Assembly (NCBI GenBank): GCA_958448165.1
Contig: CAUDCW010000018.1
Span: 1 to 28,279, forward strand
DNA from: an uncultured Oscillospiraceae bacterium
GTDB taxonomy: Bacteria; Bacillota; Clostridia; Oscillospirales; Acutalibacteraceae
Direction of reading: 5' to 3'
Length of the DNA stretch: 28,279 nt
The translations under genes were made by a program, and so were the position numbers. The notes beneath the pieces are model-generated. The model was not told where the DNA came from. It worked only from the letters and a program-made list of their open reading frames with translations, and ran no database searches. Below, one piece after another: positions 6,973 through 14,618 of the stretch. Position 1 is the first letter of the stretch. Every line of letters starts with the position of its first letter.

Positions 6973-9207
6973 ATGGCAAGAAAAAAGAAAGAAGCACCAC
7001 GCAGTGCTTCTAAAATTCACGGCGTAATAAACGGCGCCGGTACGGTGGTTGAGCAGGAAATCCCCTCAACGCTTGAGCTGAATTTTATGCCCTACGCAAT
7101 GAGCGTTATTTTATCCCGAGCCATTCCCGAGATTGACGGCTTCAAGCCCAGCCACAGAAAGCTTCTGTTCACTATGTATAAAATGGGACTGCTGACAGGC
7201 GCAAGGACGAAGTCGGCGAATATAGTCGGTCAGACGATGAAGCTGAATCCTCACGGCGATGCGGCAATCTATGACACAATGGTAAGACTCAGCCGAGGCT
7301 ATGAGGCGCTTTTGCACCCCTATGTTGACTCAAAGGGTAACTTCGGCAAGTTCTACAGCCGTGATATGGCTTGGGCGGCTTCACGTTATACAGAGGCGAA
7401 GCTCGACCCGATATGCAATGAGCTTTTCCGAGATATAGACAAGGATACGGTCGATTTTGTCGATAACTACGACAACACAATGAAAGAGCCTGCGCTTTTG
7501 CCGGCAACATTCCCGTCGGTGCTTGTCAACGCAAACACGGGTATTGCGGTCGGTATGGCAAGCTCGATTTGCTCGTTCAACTTAAAAGAGGTCTGCGAAA
7601 CGACAATTGCACTCATCAAAGACCCCGAGCACAATATATCGGACACTATGCCTGCTCCCGACTTTCCTGGCGGCGCACAGATTGTGTATGACAAGGCTGT
7701 GTTTGACAGTATTTATAAAACAGGCAGGGGCAGCTTTAAGGTGCGTTCACGCTATTCCTATGACAAGAGCGCAAACTGCATTGACGTTCTCGGCATTCCG
7801 CCGACAACAACAAGCGAGGCGATAATCGAGAAGATAATCGACCTTGTAAAGGGCGGCAAGATAAAGGAAATTTCTGACGTCCGTGACGAAACGGGTCTTG
7901 ACGGACTCAAGATTACAATAGATTTAAAACGCGGTGTTGACCCCGACAAGCTTATGCAGCGGCTTTACAAGCTGACCACTCTTGAGGACAGCTTCAGCTG
8001 CAACTTCAATGTGCTTATCGGCGGCACGCCGAGAGTTCTCGGAGTGCGTGAGCTGCTTGAGGAGTGGACAGCCTTTCGTGTTGAGTGCGTCCGTCGCAGG
8101 GTGTATTTTGATTTGCACAAAAAGCAGGACAAGCTTCATCTTTTGCAGGGCCTGAAGCTTATACTGCTTGACATAGACAAGGCGATAAAAATTGTAAGAG
8201 AAACAGCCGAGGAAGCCGAGGTTGTACCGAACCTTATGATAGGCTTCGGAATTGACGAAATACAGGCGGAATACGTTGCCGAAATCAAGCTGCGCCATTT
8301 AAACCGAGAGTACATTTTAAAGCGCACCGACGAGATTGAGGAGCTTGAAAAAAGCATTGCGGAGCTTGAAGCGATTCTTGCAAGCAAGACAAAGGTAAAG
8401 AACATAATCGTAAAAGAGCTTAAGGACGTTGCCGAGAAATACGGTCAGCCGCGCCGCAGCATACTTGTCTATGCAAGCGACATTGAGCAGGTTGAAGAGG
8501 TGGAGGAAATACCAGATTATCCCGTCAATCTGTTCTTCACCAAGGAGGGATATTTCAAGAAAATCACTCCGCTGTCACTGCGAATGGGCGGTGAGCAGAA
8601 GCTCAAGGACGGCGACGAGATACGCTGTGCGGTTGAGTCCACCAACTCGTCAGAGCTTTTGTTCTTCACAAATAAATGTCAGGTTTATAAGGCGAGGGCA
8701 AACGATTTTGCCGACACAAAGGCGAGTGTGCTGGGCGATTATATTCCTGCAAAGCTCGGTATGGACGAGGGCGAGCAGGCGATTGAGATGATAGTCACAA
8801 AGGACTACAAGGGCATTTTGCTGTTCGCCTTTGACAACGGCAAGGTGGCAAAGCTCAGCCTTGATTTGTACGCCACAAAGACAAACCGCAAAAAGCTGAC
8901 AGGCGCTTACAGTGACAAATCGCCGCTTTCGGACATTGCGCTCGCTCAGGAGGAGGGCGAGTTTGTGCTGACTGCGTCGTCGGGCAGAATGCTGCTGTTC
9001 AACACGGCTCTGCTCACGATGAAATCAACAAGAAGCACTCAGGGCGTTTCCGTTATGCGCCTTAAAAAGGGTCAGCGTGTGATGAAAATTGAGCCGTATG
9101 CTGACGGACAGTTTGACAAGCCGTCAAGATACCGCAGCAAGACATTGCCTGCACTCGGTGCGTTCCCTGCACCCGAGGACGAGGCAAAGCAGCTTTCGCT
9201 TATTTGA
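6973..9207 (+). CDS. parC: Type II DNA topoisomerase A subunit (topoisomerase IV ParC-like, divergent)
   Basis: This is the DNA-cleaving partner of the preceding B subunit. The 744 residues include the winged-helix cleavage domain with the active-site pair Arg138-Tyr139 in AASRYTEAKL, the tower and coiled-coil gate (about 330-490), and a C-terminal beta-propeller-like region (about 520-725) with blade repeats such as ELLFFTNKCQVYKA. No GyrA box (QRRGGKG) is visible, which argues for topoisomerase IV-type activity over supercoiling. In the quinolone-determining segment the residue matching E. coli GyrA Ser83 is Ala97 (PHGDAAIYD), while the Asp87 equivalent is kept. AAGGAGG precedes the ATG. 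Both subunits start MARKK. The stop codon lies inside the first heptamers of the following repeat. Confidence 0.92.
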   Translation: MARKKKEAPRSASKIHGVINGAGTVVEQEIPSTLELNFMPYAMSVILSRAIPEIDGFKPSHRKLLFTMYKMGLLTGARTKSANIVGQTMKLNPHGDAAIYDTMVRLSRGYEALLHPYVDSKGNFGKFYSRDMAWAASRYTEAKLDPICNELFRDIDKDTVDFVDNYDNTMKEPALLPATFPSVLVNANTGIAVGMASSICSFNLKEVCETTIALIKDPEHNISDTMPAPDFPGGAQIVYDKAVFDSIYKTGRGSFKVRSRYSYDKSANCIDVLGIPPTTTSEAIIEKIIDLVKGGKIKEISDVRDETGLDGLKITIDLKRGVDPDKLMQRLYKLTTLEDSFSCNFNVLIGGTPRVLGVRELLEEWTAFRVECVRRRVYFDLHKKQDKLHLLQGLKLILLDIDKAIKIVRETAEEAEVVPNLMIGFGIDEIQAEYVAEIKLRHLNREYILKRTDEIEELEKSIAELEAILASKTKVKNIIVKELKDVAEKYGQPRRSILVYASDIEQVEEVEEIPDYPVNLFFTKEGYFKKITPLSLRMGGEQKLKDGDEIRCAVESTNSSELLFFTNKCQVYKARANDFADTKASVLGDYIPAKLGMDEGEQAIEMIVTKDYKGILLFAFDNGKVAKLSLDLYATKTNRKKLTGAYSDKSPLSDIALAQEEGEFVLTASSGRMLLFNTALLTMKSTRSTQGVSVMRLKKGQRVMKIEPYADGQFDKPSRYRSKTLPALGAFPAPEDEAKQLSLI

Positions 9208-9298
9208 GTTTTGAGGTTACTCGTAACGAGGTCGTAGGGAACGGTCTTGACCGTTCCGGCTCGAACCGCAGAGTTTTCAGTTTTGAGTTTTGAGTTTT
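9204..9298 (+). repeat. Composite dispersed element, partial copy B
   Basis: This is a truncated copy: one end of the core with the hairpin GGAACGGTC-TTGACCGTTCC (about 9238-9258), then four copies of a GAGTTTT-type heptamer (9271-9298). The first heptamers overlap the topoisomerase A stop codon (TTTGAGT, TTTGAGG). The other half of the element, including the GCCGC hairpin, is missing. Confidence 0.75.
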
Positions 9299-9340
9299 AA
9301 GATTTGAGTAGTGAGTTAAAATAATCAGTGAATGTAAAAC

Positions 9341-9377
9341 AACCGCTCTGTATTAAAGCTACAGGGCGGTTGGTTTT
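9341..9377 (+). terminator. Intrinsic terminator after the topoisomerase genes
   Basis: AACCGCTCTGTA (9341-9352) pairs with TACAGGGCGGTT (9360-9371) with one G-T pair and a 7-nt loop, followed by GGTTTTTGG. On the minus strand it could also end the small ribbon-helix-helix gene. A near copy ends the hydrogenase region at 18711. Confidence 0.75.
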
Positions 9378-9399
9378 TGGTTAGAAAGAATTTGTTATG

Positions 9400-9552
9400 C
9401 TATTGCAACTCTGATTTTTGTTTTTTCAGATATTCGTCAATTATCACTTCAAGCAGGTTGTTTACGCTTCTTTTCTGCTTTTTGGCTTCTTCCTTGAGCT
9501 GTTGTATTACAGCTTCAGGCAGTCGTAAATTAACTTGGATTTTATCGGTCGT
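9400..9552 (-). CDS. Small ribbon-helix-helix protein, possible antitoxin/repressor, start codon reads ACG
   Basis: A 50-codon frame reads (M)TDKIQVNLRLPEAV, continues with two amphipathic helices and ends YLKKQKSELQ. The pattern, a short strand with alternating hydrophobic residues (IQVNLRL) then two helices joined near SVNN, is that of Arc/MetJ-type ribbon-helix-helix DNA-binding proteins. The expected initiator has a GAGGTGG ribosome site 4 nt before it but reads ACG. The nearest ATG (9571-9569) is out of frame and stops after five codons. Upstream is a promoter overlapped by direct repeats, typical of an autorepressed gene. No toxin partner follows; transcription would run into a terminator. 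It is either translated weakly from ACG or silenced by one base change. Confidence 0.6.
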   Translation of the reverse strand, partial: TTDKIQVNLRLPEAVIQQLKEEAKKQKRSVNNLLEVIIDEYLKKQKSELQ

Positions 9553-9569
9553 ATTACCACCTCGGTATC

Positions 9570-9598
9570 ATTATATACCACTTATATACAACACACAA
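9570..9598 (-). promoter_or_regulatory. Promoter and candidate operator of the small ribbon-helix-helix gene
   Basis: On the minus strand TATAAT (9575-9570) sits 17 bp from a weak -35 TTGTGT (9598-9593). Two 8-bp direct repeats (plus-strand TTATATAC at 9571-9578 and 9582-9589) are 11 bp apart, one helical turn, and cover the -10 and spacer. A 6-bp inverted repeat GGTATC/GATACC (9564-9569 and 9599-9604) encloses the whole site. Tandem sites one turn apart are how many ribbon-helix-helix repressors bind. Confidence 0.55.
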
Positions 9599-9619
9599 GA
9601 TACCATAGTGTTCCTAAAC

Positions 9620-10924
9620 TCACTTCTCGTTTCTTAAATCAAGAATTCTCTTTGCCTTGCCCTGGAAGCGCTCAAGCGATTTCGGCTCGGCAAGAGTAAC
9701 CTTCGTTTCAAGGCCTAAAACACTCTTGAGCCTGTCGTGGATTGACTTCTGGAGTGCCTGTAAGTCGGCGAAGTTGTCTAAAAGCTCTCCGCTTTCAAGC
9801 TCTACCTTGACCTCAAGGTTGTCCTTGAAGTTTTCACGGCGGACAATAAGCTGATAGTGCGGGCTTATGTGCTGTGTGCCGACAAGCACGCTTTCAATCT
9901 GCGTGGGGAATACATTAACGCCCTTGATGATGAGCATGTCGTCTGTTCTGCCCATTGTCTTTGCCATTCGTGCGTGTGTTCTGCCGCATTCGCACTTTTC
10001 GTATGAAATCTTTGTGATATCCTTTGTTCTGTATCTCAGCACAGGCATACCCTGTCTTGTCAGCGTTGTTACAACAAGCTCGCCGACCTCGTTCTCGCCG
10101 AGCCGCTGTCCTGTTTCGGTGTTGATGATTTCGGGCAGGAAGTGGTCCTCGGCAAAGTGCATACCGTTGCGCATCTCGCAGTCGCCGCTGACACCCGGTC
10201 CGCCGATTTCGGTAAGACCGTAGTTGTCCGACACCCTCACGTTCATATTCCTTTCAATCTGCGCTCTCATTTCCTCGGTGCATGGCTCACTGCCGAGAAT
10301 GCCAAGACGAAGCTTGTAGTCGCTCATCGGGTAGCCTGCCTCTTTCATTGCCTCGCTCAGATAGAGAGCGTAGCTCGGCGTTGCGACAAGACCTGTTACA
10401 CCGAAGTCACGGAACATCATAAGCTGCTTTGCTGTGTTGCCCGATGACGCCGGAATAACGGTTGCGCCGATTTTTTCAAGTCCGTAATGAAGTCCGAGTG
10501 CGCCTGTGAAAAGGCCGTAGCCGAAGCTTATCTGTATAATATCGTCGGCTGTTGCGCCGCCTGCAACGGCAACACGGGCGACACAGTCGCTCCACATATC
10601 GAGGTCGGTCTTGGTGTAAACGCCGACAGTCGGCTTGCCTGTTGTGCCTGATGATGCGTGAATCCTGACAATATCCTTCATCGGCACTGCGAGCATATTA
10701 AACGGGTAGTTGTCCCTGATGTCGTCCTTGGTTGTAAAGGGTATGTACTGAATGTCCGACAGCTCCTTGATTTTTGCGCCGTCAAACACGCCTGCCTCGG
10801 TGAGCTTTTTGTTGTAAAAGCCGATGTTGTCGTAGCAGTATTTTACCATTCTTTTTAGCCGTTCAAGCTGAAGTGATTCTATATCGGCTCTCGGCATTGT
10901 TTCAATATCCTTCTGAAAAAGCAT
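9620..10924 (-). CDS. paaK: Phenylacetate-CoA ligase family AMP-forming ligase
   Basis: PaaK-type enzymes activate an aryl acid with ATP to an acyl-AMP and transfer it to CoA. The 434-residue protein has normal length. It has the phosphate-binding loop SSGTTGKPT (91-99), the YGLTEIGGPG motif (235-244) and the C-terminal hinge region GRTDDMLIIKGVNVFP. The ATG at 10924 is preceded by AAAGGAG. A longer reading frame to 11149 runs through a dispersed repeat and is rejected. In fermenting Clostridia such enzymes often serve aromatic amino-acid fermentation with indolepyruvate ferredoxin oxidoreductase, but iorAB is not in this window, so the true substrate is open. The gene upstream encodes a sodium-coupled transporter that may supply the substrate (inference). 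Confidence 0.92.
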   Translation of the reverse strand: MLFQKDIETMPRADIESLQLERLKRMVKYCYDNIGFYNKKLTEAGVFDGAKIKELSDIQYIPFTTKDDIRDNYPFNMLAVPMKDIVRIHASSGTTGKPTVGVYTKTDLDMWSDCVARVAVAGGATADDIIQISFGYGLFTGALGLHYGLEKIGATVIPASSGNTAKQLMMFRDFGVTGLVATPSYALYLSEAMKEAGYPMSDYKLRLGILGSEPCTEEMRAQIERNMNVRVSDNYGLTEIGGPGVSGDCEMRNGMHFAEDHFLPEIINTETGQRLGENEVGELVVTTLTRQGMPVLRYRTKDITKISYEKCECGRTHARMAKTMGRTDDMLIIKGVNVFPTQIESVLVGTQHISPHYQLIVRRENFKDNLEVKVELESGELLDNFADLQALQKSIHDRLKSVLGLETKVTLAEPKSLERFQGKAKRILDLRNEK

Positions 10925-10962
10925 TGTAATTCTCCTTTTGTGTTTTCGATGTTTATAATTTA

Positions 10963-11199
10963 AGAGTGAAGAGTGGAGAGTGGAGAGATTGTTGTCGCCG
11001 CAAGCGGCTCTTTGAATTATTTTTTCTCGTAACAAGGCTGTAAGTTTGTAGGGAACGGTCTTGACCGTTCCGGGATAGGCGTATTTACTGCAACGCTCTA
11101 CAAAATCAGAATAGAGTATAACACTCTGCGATGTGACCGGAACACACAAGAGTGTTTCCTTAACTGTTCACTAACCACTCTTATCTCTTCACTAAAATA
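10963..11199 (-). repeat. Composite dispersed element, copy C (complete, inverted relative to copy A)
   Basis: Read on the plus strand it holds an AGAGTGG-type heptamer tract (10963-10990), a GCCGC-AA-GCGGC hairpin (about 10997-11008), a core with the GGAACGGTC-TTGACCGTTCC hairpin (about 11053-11073) and GAGTATAACACTC, and a degenerate heptamer tract to about 11199. It lies between the symporter terminator and the paaK ribosome site. The heptamer end faces paaK, as the matching end of copy A faces the topoisomerase genes. The paaK and topoisomerase B leaders share CTCTTAAATTA and ATCGAAA before AAAAGGAG, so the element end may carry the ribosome site. Confidence 0.85.
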
Positions 11200-11201
11200 A
11201 C

Positions 11202-11233
11202 GGCTGCGGAAAAGCCTTGGCCGTTCCGCAGCC
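11202..11233 (-). terminator. Intrinsic terminator of the symporter gene
   Basis: A perfect 10-bp stem, GGCTGCGGAA (11202-11211) with TTCCGCAGCC (11224-11233), has a 12-nt loop. On the minus strand GTTATTTTAG follows. It lies 18 bp after the symporter stop codon. Confidence 0.8.
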
Positions 11234-11250
11234 TCTCATATTACATTATT

Positions 11251-12831
11251 TTACACCGTTTGTTTGAATTCGTCAAATAATTTATCAATTTCTTTTTGGT
11301 TTTTGTTTCTTGTGACAAGGCTTGCAATCGGAACTTCAATAAGTCCTACTATCATTGCAATTGCACCCCAGGTTATCGGAGAAGCAAGGTTGAGCGGCTG
11401 AGAAGCAGCCCACTTTGTAAGCTCCGGGAAGAAGCCGAGGTTGAACAGCACCATCGAAACAACGGTGATAAGCACGCCTGTTGCAAAGCTGAGCCATACC
11501 GACGCCTTTGTGATTTTCCTTGAGAAAAGACCGTACAGGAAAGGTGCAAGGAACGAGCCTGCAAGTGTGCCCCACGAAATTGACATCAATGCGCTTATGT
11601 TGATGCCCATTGCGTTGAGGTTGTTTTTGAATACGGCGATGACAACCGAAATTATAAGGAACACTGCGATGAATATTCTCATAACAAGAACCTGCTTTTT
11701 CTCGCTTAAGCCTTTCTTGCAGAACGGCTTTATCATATCAATTGTGAGCGTCGAGCTTGATGTGAGAACAAGGCTTGCAAGCGTTGACATTGAAGCCGAC
11801 AGAACAAGCACAACAACGATGCCGAAGAGAATTTCCGGCACTGCGCTTTGCAGAATTGCAGGTACGATAGAGTCAAAGTCCGGCTTGCCGTTGGCAAGAA
11901 CGGCGATTGCTGTTTTGCCCTCTTCGCCGGTAACGGTTGCAAACAGTCTGCCGAAGCCGCCGAGGAAGTATGAGCCGCCGGCAACAACAACGGCGAACAG
12001 TGTTGAAATAATCGTGCCTCTTCTGATAGCCTTCTTGTCCTTGATTGCATAGAACTTCTGAACCATCTGCGGCAGTCCCCATGTGCCGAGAGAAGTAAGG
12101 ATTACAACGGCGATAAGGTTTATCGGGTCAGGTCCGAGTATTGATGAGTATGCGCCTGTTGCACCGTCGGCTGTCGGAATGAGCGACATATTTTCAAGCG
12201 CCTGGGTGAGTCCGCCCTGATTGCTTATTGCGCAAACTATAACCGCCGCTATGCCGAACAGCATTATAATACCCTGAATAAAGTCGTTGACAGCGGTTGC
12301 CATATATCCGCCGAGGATAACATATACTGCTGTGAGGACAGCCATAACGATAATCCATACATTATAGTCAATGCCCGAGAAAGCCGATGCAAACAAAGTT
12401 GAAAGACCGTTATATACAGACGCTGTATAAGGAATGAGGAACAGGAAAACAATAAGAGCCGCCGCAATTTTAAGCGGCTTTGAAAAATATCTTTTTTCAA
12501 AGTATTCCGGCATTGTTGACACGTTAAGCTGCTTTGTCATTCTGCGTGTTCTGTCGCCCAGAATTGCCCACGCAAGCAGGCTGCCGATAATGGCGTTGCC
12601 GATGCCTATCCAGGTGGACGCTACGCCGTAGCTCCAGCCGAACTGTCCGGCATAGCCGATGAAGATAACCGCCGAAAAGTACGACGTACCGTATGCAAAG
12701 GCTGTCATCCAGCCGCCGACATTGCGCCCCGCAAGCACAAAGTCGCTGACATTGCCTGTTCTTTTGCGGCAGTAAACGCCGATTACAATCATAACAAGCA
12801 AATAGAGAATAAGTGTGAGCCACATTACCAT
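11251..12831 (-). CDS. Sodium:solute symporter (SSS family)
   Basis: SSS proteins import a solute with Na+ through a LeuT-type fold. The 526-residue protein is almost entirely hydrophobic, with about 13 membrane helices. The first reads LTLILYLLVMIVIGVYC, and the YGTSYFSAVIFIGYAG segment that follows is typical of PutP/SGLT relatives. The later SASMSTLASLVLTSSS segment corresponds to the conserved Ser/Thr region of helix 8 that helps bind Na+. AGGAGG lies 10 nt before the first ATG (12831); a second ATG at 12825 is possible. The substrate cannot be read from the sequence; the downstream paaK hints at an organic acid. The gene ends at its own terminator, so co-transcription with paaK is uncertain. 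Confidence 0.92.
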   Translation of the reverse strand: MVMWLTLILYLLVMIVIGVYCRKRTGNVSDFVLAGRNVGGWMTAFAYGTSYFSAVIFIGYAGQFGWSYGVASTWIGIGNAIIGSLLAWAILGDRTRRMTKQLNVSTMPEYFEKRYFSKPLKIAAALIVFLFLIPYTASVYNGLSTLFASAFSGIDYNVWIIVMAVLTAVYVILGGYMATAVNDFIQGIIMLFGIAAVIVCAISNQGGLTQALENMSLIPTADGATGAYSSILGPDPINLIAVVILTSLGTWGLPQMVQKFYAIKDKKAIRRGTIISTLFAVVVAGGSYFLGGFGRLFATVTGEEGKTAIAVLANGKPDFDSIVPAILQSAVPEILFGIVVVLVLSASMSTLASLVLTSSSTLTIDMIKPFCKKGLSEKKQVLVMRIFIAVFLIISVVIAVFKNNLNAMGINISALMSISWGTLAGSFLAPFLYGLFSRKITKASVWLSFATGVLITVVSMVLFNLGFFPELTKWAASQPLNLASPITWGAIAMIVGLIEVPIASLVTRNKNQKEIDKLFDEFKQTV

Positions 12832-12927
12832 AAAAGTTTAACCTCCTGAGTTGCGCAGCTGTGCTGCACATAATGAAATAAATTCCTTAGCAATGCCGCA
12901 ACCTAATAGCAGACACCAGAAACGGCA

Positions 12928-13047
12928 TCGTAGAGAACAGGCTTGCCTGTTCCGGTTCGAGCCGATGAATATTATAGTCTGTTCTGATTTTGTTTATCAT
13001 TGCAGTAAATTCGCCTATCCCGGAACGGTCAAGACCGTTACCTACGA
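12928..13047 (+). repeat. Composite dispersed element, core only, copy D
   Basis: The core is bounded by TCGTAGAGAAC (12928-12938) and GTTACCTACGA (13037-13047), each one base away from the ends of copy A. It has the GGAACAGGC-TTGCCTGTTCC-type hairpin on the left and a CGGAACGGTC/GACCG hairpin on the right. The GCCGC hairpin is missing. It lies in the divergent spacer between the symporter and hydrogenase genes. A degraded fragment (TTGCCTGTTCCGGTTCG) appears at about 13249-13265. Confidence 0.75.
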
Positions 13048-13092
13048 ACATTTACGAACAAGAAATACTTAAATTGGCAGCTTCGATTTATC

Positions 13093-13118
13093 GCTTTAAA
13101 GCACACAAGCTTTAAAGC
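13093..13118. repeat. Pair of GCTTTAAAGC palindromes
   Basis: Two copies of the 10-bp palindrome GCTTTAAAGC (13093-13102 and 13109-13118) are separated by ACACAA. They can pair with each other as a 10-bp stem with a 6-nt loop. The spacer from 13051 to 13485 otherwise holds an 8-bp inverted repeat CAAAAGCA-N12-TGCTTTTG (13180-13207), a short degenerate heptamer-like stretch near 13325-13365, and no gene I can support. Confidence 0.45.
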
Positions 13119-13485
13119 TTGAAACGATTAAATTATACTACAATTTATTTCTATTTCAATAACTGTTATATAATTTTGTCAAAAGCAACAACAAGCGGGT
13201 GCTTTTGTAGTGCAATATGCAAGTTTTTGGGTCTTTATTCGCCTTTCTTGCCTGTTCCGGTTCGCTCTGCTGAATGTTTAAAATGCTTCTCGGTGAAGGG
13301 CTTTGATTAATAAAAAGCTTAAACCCAACAACTCAAAGCTTTCGACTCAAAATTCTAAACTAAATCATCGTTTAGCTTACTCAAGGGGATAACCAGAATG
13401 ACTAAAAATATGACGGCTATTATGTTGAAGTTTCATAATCTGATTGTTTTCAACAAAAATTATCGGATAAATCATAGACTTTTTT

Positions 13486-13538
13486 TTGCTGTTGTAGTAT
13501 GATTATTTTATATGAGTGCCATATAAACTTGTATATGG
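13486..13538 (+). promoter_or_regulatory. Candidate hydrogenase operon promoter with overlapping palindrome
   Basis: A weak promoter, TTGCTG (13486-13491), 17 bp, TATATG (13509-13514), would start transcripts near 13521. A perfect 7-bp inverted repeat CCATATA-N6-TATATGG (13519-13538) covers that start point, where a repressor would block. It lies 38 bp before the first hydrogenase gene. A second short palindrome, TTGTT-TTC-AACAA (13444-13456), resembles half-sites of the redox repressor Rex but has the wrong spacing. All are candidates only. Confidence 0.4.
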
Positions 13539-13575
13539 TTGATGGTACGACAATTAACCGCAAGGAGGAGTTAAG

Positions 13576-14070
13576 ATGCAAAAAAATATAAGCACCATTC
13601 CTTTCAACGGCACGCCCGAACAAGAGGCGGAGCTTTTGAAAATTATTGAAAAGCATAAAGATGACCCCGGTGCTGTTATGCCTGTTTTGCAGGAGGCACA
13701 GGAGGTTTACGGCTATCTGCCGCGTGAGGTTCAGATTATTATTGCAGAGGGACTTGGCGTTCCGGTTGAGGAGGTTTACGGCGTTTCAACCTTTTATTCG
13801 CAGTTCTCGCTCACGCCTAAGGGCAAGTACAACATTTCTGTATGTCTTGGTACAGCCTGCTATGTAAAGGGCTCGGGCAAGCTGGTTGACGAAATAACAA
13901 AGCAGCTCGGTATCGGACCCGAGGAATGCACACAGGACGGCAAGTTCTCGCTTACAGCCTGCCGCTGTATCGGTGCGTGCGGACTTGCTCCTGTTCTGAC
14001 TGTGAACGATGAGGTTTACGGCAGACTGGTGCCCGAGGATATCCCGGGAATTATTGCAAAATACAACTGA
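13576..14070 (+). CDS. hydC: NuoE-like [2Fe-2S] subunit of NAD-linked [FeFe]-hydrogenase
   Basis: This is the 24-kDa-type subunit that passes electrons between the flavin subunit and the hydrogenase. The 164 residues form a helical N-terminal part and a thioredoxin-like C-terminal domain. Its cluster ligands are Cys90 and Cys95 (SVCLGTACYVKG) with Cys131 and Cys135 (CRCIGACGLAP). AAGGAGGAG stands 8 nt before the ATG. It is the first gene of a five-gene run and shares its stop with the next start (TGATG). The protein is soluble and cytoplasmic. Family identity is clear; HydC and HndA are both used as names. Confidence 0.95.
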   Translation: MQKNISTIPFNGTPEQEAELLKIIEKHKDDPGAVMPVLQEAQEVYGYLPREVQIIIAEGLGVPVEEVYGVSTFYSQFSLTPKGKYNISVCLGTACYVKGSGKLVDEITKQLGIGPEECTQDGKFSLTACRCIGACGLAPVLTVNDEVYGRLVPEDIPGIIAKYN

Positions 14071-14618
14071 TGAACGACCTTTCGCTTTTTGTTCTTGACA
14101 TTGCCGAAAACTCGGTTGAAGCGAACGCCCGTAATATTGAAATCGCCGTTGACGAATATTTTGACCGCTTTGTCATCGCCGTTAAAGACGACGGCTGCGG
14201 TATGGACGAGCAGGAGACAAATTCTGCGCTTAATACCTCGTATTCAAGCAAGGGCGGAAACAGGGGACACGGTCTGCCGAGGCTAAAGGCTGCCGCCGAA
14301 AAAACGGGCGGCTTTGTGAAGCTTGCTTCGCAAAGAGATAAGGGCACAAGGCTTGAGGCTGTATTTTATAAAAGCAACTCTCCCGCATTGGGGGATATCA
14401 ACAAAACAATAAGACTTTTGATATTCTGTCACCCGGACATTGATTTTGTGTTCAGGCGGACACGAAGGGGAAAAGAGCTTTTGCTTGATTCTGTCCGCAT
14501 AAGGGCGGCGGCAGATGCGCCGGTGAATTCGCCTGAGGTGTCAGAGTGGATAAAAGGTTATTTACAACAGCAAACACAGAATATTTTTGGAGGTGCAGTT
14601 GATGAAATCAATGGCTGA
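14070..14618 (+). CDS. GHKL-type ATPase of hydrogenase operon, no histidine-kinase core
   Basis: The 182-residue protein is an isolated HATPase_c (GHKL) domain plus a tail. The N-box DIAENSVEANA (Asn14), the G1 box DDGCGMD (40-46) and the G2 box GHGLP (66-70) are present. There is no phospho-acceptor His domain, sensor domain or membrane segment, so it is not an ordinary sensor kinase. The C-terminal ~85 residues match nothing I can name. It overlaps the genes on both sides, by 1 nt and 17 nt, indicating coupled translation with the hydrogenase subunits. Similar ATPase genes occur in hydrogenase operons of other Clostridia. Anti-sigma-like regulation or help in assembly are both possible; neither is shown here. 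Confidence 0.8.
   Translation: MNDLSLFVLDIAENSVEANARNIEIAVDEYFDRFVIAVKDDGCGMDEQETNSALNTSYSSKGGNRGHGLPRLKAAAEKTGGFVKLASQRDKGTRLEAVFYKSNSPALGDINKTIRLLIFCHPDIDFVFRRTRRGKELLLDSVRIRAAADAPVNSPEVSEWIKGYLQQQTQNIFGGAVDEING

Noticed and set aside
9377..9637. 86-codon plus-strand frame
   Set aside because: It is antisense to the ribbon-helix-helix gene and the paaK end; the Ser/Phe-rich reading is typical of a shadow.
10925..11149. 75-residue N-terminal extension of the CoA ligase
   Set aside because: It is translated from the dispersed element; the same peptide-like string (SVILYSDF, KYAYPGTVK) appears at other copies. The ribosome site supports ATG 10924.
12851..13072. 73-codon plus-strand frame
   Set aside because: It is again the repeat core read as protein; no start signal is present.
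13444..13456. TTGTT-TTC-AACAA as a Rex operator
   Set aside because: Rex sites have TTGTTAA and TTAACAA arms around a short spacer; here the arms are too short and the site lies upstream of the -35, so evidence is insufficient.
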